64,000 nucleotides of DNA from assembly GCA_011389655.1 (NCBI GenBank), contig JAABTX010000003.1:1-64000 (forward strand). Reading direction: 5' to 3'. Below the pieces are notes generated by a model. That model was not told the DNA's origin and did not search any database. It saw only the letters and a list, made by a program, of their open reading frames with translations. Position numbers and translations under genes: made by a program. This document shows, piece after piece, positions 60,944 to 64,000 of this stretch. How positions within the stretch are numbered: position 1 is the first letter of the stretch; every line of letters begins with the position of its first letter. This DNA comes from Thioalkalivibrio sp. Lineage in GTDB: Bacteria > Pseudomonadota > Gammaproteobacteria > Ectothiorhodospirales > Ectothiorhodospiraceae.

Positions 60944-62260
60944 TCAGGCGCGGGTGAACAACGCCATGGACTCCACGTGCGCCGTGTGCGGAAACATGTC
61001 CATGATCCCGGCCGCTTCCAGGCGGTAACCGAAGTGATGCACCAGCCGCTCGGCGTCCCGGGCCAGCGTGGCCGGGTTGCAGGACACGTACAGCAGGCGC
61101 GGAATCGCGATCGGTCCCAGCGCCTCGACCACCATCGCGGCCCCGGCCCGGGGCGGGTCCAGCAGTGCGCGGTCGAAGGGGTCGCGCAGCCACGGCCGGT
61201 CGCCGAGCGTCTCGTCATCGAGGTTGGCGCAGACATGGCGGGTGTTGCGGATACCCTGCGCCTCGGCATTGGCTCGCGCGCGCTCGAGCATCCGCGCGTC
61301 GCCCTCGACACCGACCACCTCGCCGGCGCGCCGCGCCAGCGGCAGCGTGAAGTTGCCGAGACCGCAGAAGAGATCCAGCACGCGGGAACCTGCATCGGGC
61401 TCCAGCAGATCGAGCGCCCGGCGCACCATCTCGCGGTTGACCCCCGCATGCACCTGGATGAAGTCGAGCGGCGCGAAGTCCACCGCTACGTCGAAATCGG
61501 GGTGGCCATAGGACAGGCCGGTGCGTGGCCCGGCGTGGTAGTGCACGCTGTTCGGCCCCGCCGGCTGCAGATGGATCTGCAGCCCCTCCGTGTCGGCAAA
61601 CTCCGCAAGCCGCCGGCCGTCCGCCTCGGAGAGCGGCTGCAGATGCCGGAAGACCAGCGCGGCCGTGCCGGAATCGTCCACTACCGCCTCGATCTGCGGG
61701 ATCTTCGCGCGCGCGTCCAGCCCGTCGATCAGCCTGCGCAGCTGGCCGATCCGCTGCCCGAGCGCCGGGTGCAGCACGGGGCAGTCCCACATGTCCGCGA
61801 GGTAGCGCCCGGCGCGCTCGCGAAAGCCCACCAGTGTGCCCCCCTTTTTCGGCACGTACTTGACCCCCAGCCGGGCCGTGCGCCGGTAACCCAGGGTATC
61901 CCCGATCAGCGGCTCCAGCCGTCGCTCCGGGCTCACGCGCCCGATCCGGGACAGGGCCTCGAACAGGCCGTTCTCCTTCAGCTGCCGCTGCAGCCCCATG
62001 TCCGCGTGCATCAGCCGACACCCGCCGCAGATCCCGAACCACGTGCAAGGGGGCTCCACCCGTTCCGGCGCCGGTTCCAGTACGGACTCGAGCCGCGCGA
62101 TGTCGTAGTTCCGCTTGCGCCGGGTCTGGACCGCCCGCACGCGCTCACCGGGCAACGCACCGGGTACGAAGCAGGCCTTGCCGTCGCGGCGCCCGACCCC
62201 CTGCCCGTCCAGGGTCAGGTCCTCGATCCGGACTTCGAACGGGTTGCGGTCGGTGCTCAT
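60944..62260 (-). CDS. rlmD: 23S rRNA (uracil1939-C5)-methyltransferase
   Basis: TRAM domain, CTWFGICGGCRLMHAD, VLDLFCGLGNFTLPLA, LLDPPRAGA, YVSCNPATLARD. Confidence 0.95.
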   Translation of the reverse strand: MSTDRNPFEVRIEDLTLDGQGVGRRDGKACFVPGALPGERVRAVQTRRKRNYDIARLESVLEPAPERVEPPCTWFGICGGCRLMHADMGLQRQLKENGLFEALSRIGRVSPERRLEPLIGDTLGYRRTARLGVKYVPKKGGTLVGFRERAGRYLADMWDCPVLHPALGQRIGQLRRLIDGLDARAKIPQIEAVVDDSGTAALVFRHLQPLSEADGRRLAEFADTEGLQIHLQPAGPNSVHYHAGPRTGLSYGHPDFDVAVDFAPLDFIQVHAGVNREMVRRALDLLEPDAGSRVLDLFCGLGNFTLPLARRAGEVVGVEGDARMLERARANAEAQGIRNTRHVCANLDDETLGDRPWLRDPFDRALLDPPRAGAAMVVEALGPIAIPRLLYVSCNPATLARDAERLVHHFGYRLEAAGIMDMFPHTAHVESMALFTRA

Positions 62261-63060
62261 GCGCTGGCGCGAGCGGGGGCCGCGCCGCTCCATGCCGACA
62301 GGAAGGCATCCAGATGCGGCTGCCGTTCCTGGGCGAGGTAGCCGCGCAGGAGCCCCTTGCGCTGCTCCAGCGCCTCGGCGCTCAGCGCGCCGCGCATGCG
62401 CTCAAAGTGCAGAAAGACCAGGTAGGTGTTCAGCACGTCGTGCTCGACGTAGTCGTGGATCATGCGACGATTTCCGTCCCGCCACGCGGGCCAGACCTGG
62501 CTGCCGTCCATCCCCAGTTTTCCGGGAAGTCCGAGCAGCGAGGCGATCATGTCGAGGCCGGCCACCGCCCGCGGCTGGTAGCCGGCGAGCACGTCCATCA
62601 GGTCGATGTGGCGCCAGTGAAAGCGGCTGAGATAGTTGTTGTAGCGGAAGCTGCGGTCCTCGTCCCCCTGGTCCCAGTAGCGCGGCGCGGCGACCCCGTG
62701 CAGCAGGGCGCGGTAGTGCAGCACCGGCAGGTCGAAGCCGCCGCCGTTCCAGCTGACGAGGGTCGGGGTCCGCTTCTCGATCACCTCGAAGAACTGGCGC
62801 AGCAGTTCCGCCTCGTCCTCGGTATCGCGCCCGAATGCGGAGACCTTGATCTGCTCGCCGCCCTGGTACAGCACCCCGATCGAGACCACGCGCTGCAGGG
62901 GGTGCTGCAGGAATTCCGTGCCCGTCCGGATGCGGCGCAGCGCGAACAGTGCCTCGGCCACCTCGGCGTCGGACAGCCCCTCGAAATCGTGCAGCCGCCG
63001 CGCGCCTTCGATGTCGGGAACCGTCTCGAGGTCGAAGACCAGTACCGGCCCGCTGCTCAT
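62257..63060 (-). CDS. Predicted 3'-5' exonuclease, PolB-like
   Basis: VFDLETVPD, TLVSWNGGGFDLPVLHYRAL, YVEHDVLNTYLVFL. Confidence 0.9.
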   Translation of the reverse strand: MSSGPVLVFDLETVPDIEGARRLHDFEGLSDAEVAEALFALRRIRTGTEFLQHPLQRVVSIGVLYQGGEQIKVSAFGRDTEDEAELLRQFFEVIEKRTPTLVSWNGGGFDLPVLHYRALLHGVAAPRYWDQGDEDRSFRYNNYLSRFHWRHIDLMDVLAGYQPRAVAGLDMIASLLGLPGKLGMDGSQVWPAWRDGNRRMIHDYVEHDVLNTYLVFLHFERMRGALSAEALEQRKGLLRGYLAQERQPHLDAFLSAWSGAAPARASA

Positions 63061-63965
63061 GCCGGGTACACGCCGGTCGAGATGTAGCGGTCACCCCGGT
63101 CGCAGACGATCGCGACCACCAGCCCGTCGCGAAGCCCGGCTGCCACCTTCAGGGCGGCGGCGACCGAGCCGCCGGAGGACACCCCGGCGAAGATCCCCTC
63201 CTCGGCGGCCAGCCGGCGCATCATCGTCTCGGCCTCCTCCTGGCTGATGTCCAGGGTCCGGTCAACCCGCGAGGCATCGAAGATCGACGGCAGGTAGGCC
63301 TCGGGCCAGCGCCGGATGCCCGGAATCGCAGAACCCTCGGTGGGCTGCACGCCGACGACGGTGACCGCGGAATCCTGCTCCTTCAGGAAGCGCGAGGTGC
63401 CCATGATGGTGCCCGTGGTCCCCATCGAACACACGAAGTGCGTGACCGCGCCCTCCGTGTCGCGCCAGATCTCCGGGCCGGTGCCGCGGTAGTGCGCGTC
63501 GGGATTGTCGGGGTTCGCAAACTGGTCGAGGACCCTGCCCCGGCCCTCGCGCTCCAGCTTCTGGGCCAGATCGCGTGCTCCCTCCATGCCCTGCTCCCGC
63601 GTGACCTGGATGATCTCCGCGCCGAAGGCCTTCATGGCGGCGCGGCGCTCGGCCGACATGTTCTCGGGCATGATCAGAAGCATGCGGTAGCCCTTTATCG
63701 CCGCGACCATCGCCAGCGCAATGCCGGTGTTGCCGCTGGTCGCCTCGATCAGCGTGGCGCCCGGACGGATCTCGCCGCGCAACTCGGCCTGCAGTATCAT
63801 GTTCAGGGCCGGCCGGTCCTTGACGGAGCCCGCCGGATTGTTGCCCTCGAGCTTCACCAGCACCGGCGCCGGCAACCCGGCCGCCAGGCGCTGCAACCGG
63901 ACCAGCGGGGTGTTGCCGACAAAGTCTTCCAGCGTGGGGAAGGATTCGGTCTTTGGTCGCCTCAT
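63057..63965 (-). CDS. cysM: Cysteine synthase B
   Basis: GNTPLVRLQRL, KLEGNNPAGSVKDRPALNMI, EATSGNTGIALA, GTTGTIMGTSRFLKEQ. Confidence 0.95.
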   Translation of the reverse strand: MRRPKTESFPTLEDFVGNTPLVRLQRLAAGLPAPVLVKLEGNNPAGSVKDRPALNMILQAELRGEIRPGATLIEATSGNTGIALAMVAAIKGYRMLLIMPENMSAERRAAMKAFGAEIIQVTREQGMEGARDLAQKLEREGRGRVLDQFANPDNPDAHYRGTGPEIWRDTEGAVTHFVCSMGTTGTIMGTSRFLKEQDSAVTVVGVQPTEGSAIPGIRRWPEAYLPSIFDASRVDRTLDISQEEAETMMRRLAAEEGIFAGVSSGGSVAAALKVAAGLRDGLVVAIVCDRGDRYISTGVYPA

Positions 63966-64000
63966 GCCGGCAGAGTATACCGGCTCACGCAAGGGCGCAC

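Overview
This is a high-GC gammaproteobacterial chromosomal segment; its gene content and repeats look Ectothiorhodospiraceae-like, but that placement is inference. I saw no phage, CRISPR array, rRNA or tRNA. The most interesting part is about 7.7-28.7 kb. A pst/pho block (pstS-pstC-pstA-pstB-phoU, phoR, phoB) lies beside a set of apparent phosphate-starvation membrane-lipid genes: a GT4 glycosyltransferase, a PAP2 phosphatase, an OlsB-like ornithine N-acyltransferase, a decayed second diacylglycerol-glycosyltransferase-like gene, DgkA and a PlcP/LpxH-like phosphoesterase. An atypical pyruvate kinase, an ArsJ-type GAPDH and an uncharacterised small basic protein sit among them. Reading by eye, I found Pho-box-like arrays of 7-bp half-sites with exact 11-bp phasing upstream of pstS, phoB, phoR, the atypical pyruvate kinase, the OlsB-like gene and the small ORF. 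Weaker candidates lie upstream of the PlcP-like gene, the glycosyltransferase and a porin. Together these suggest a compact Pho-controlled lipid and central-metabolism remodelling island. Other observations: a yybP-ykoY (Mn2+) riboswitch before a TMEM165/GDT1-family gene; tandem mgtE genes behind a long leader; a dispersed GGGGACAGATTTATAAATCTGTCCCC palindrome family that supplies stop codons for phoU and its downstream neighbour and separates phoB from phoR; an 88-bp five-copy REP/BIME-like tandem array; an iscR without iscSUA; and a divergent KdtA-like protein beside lpxK. The remainder is ordinary housekeeping.
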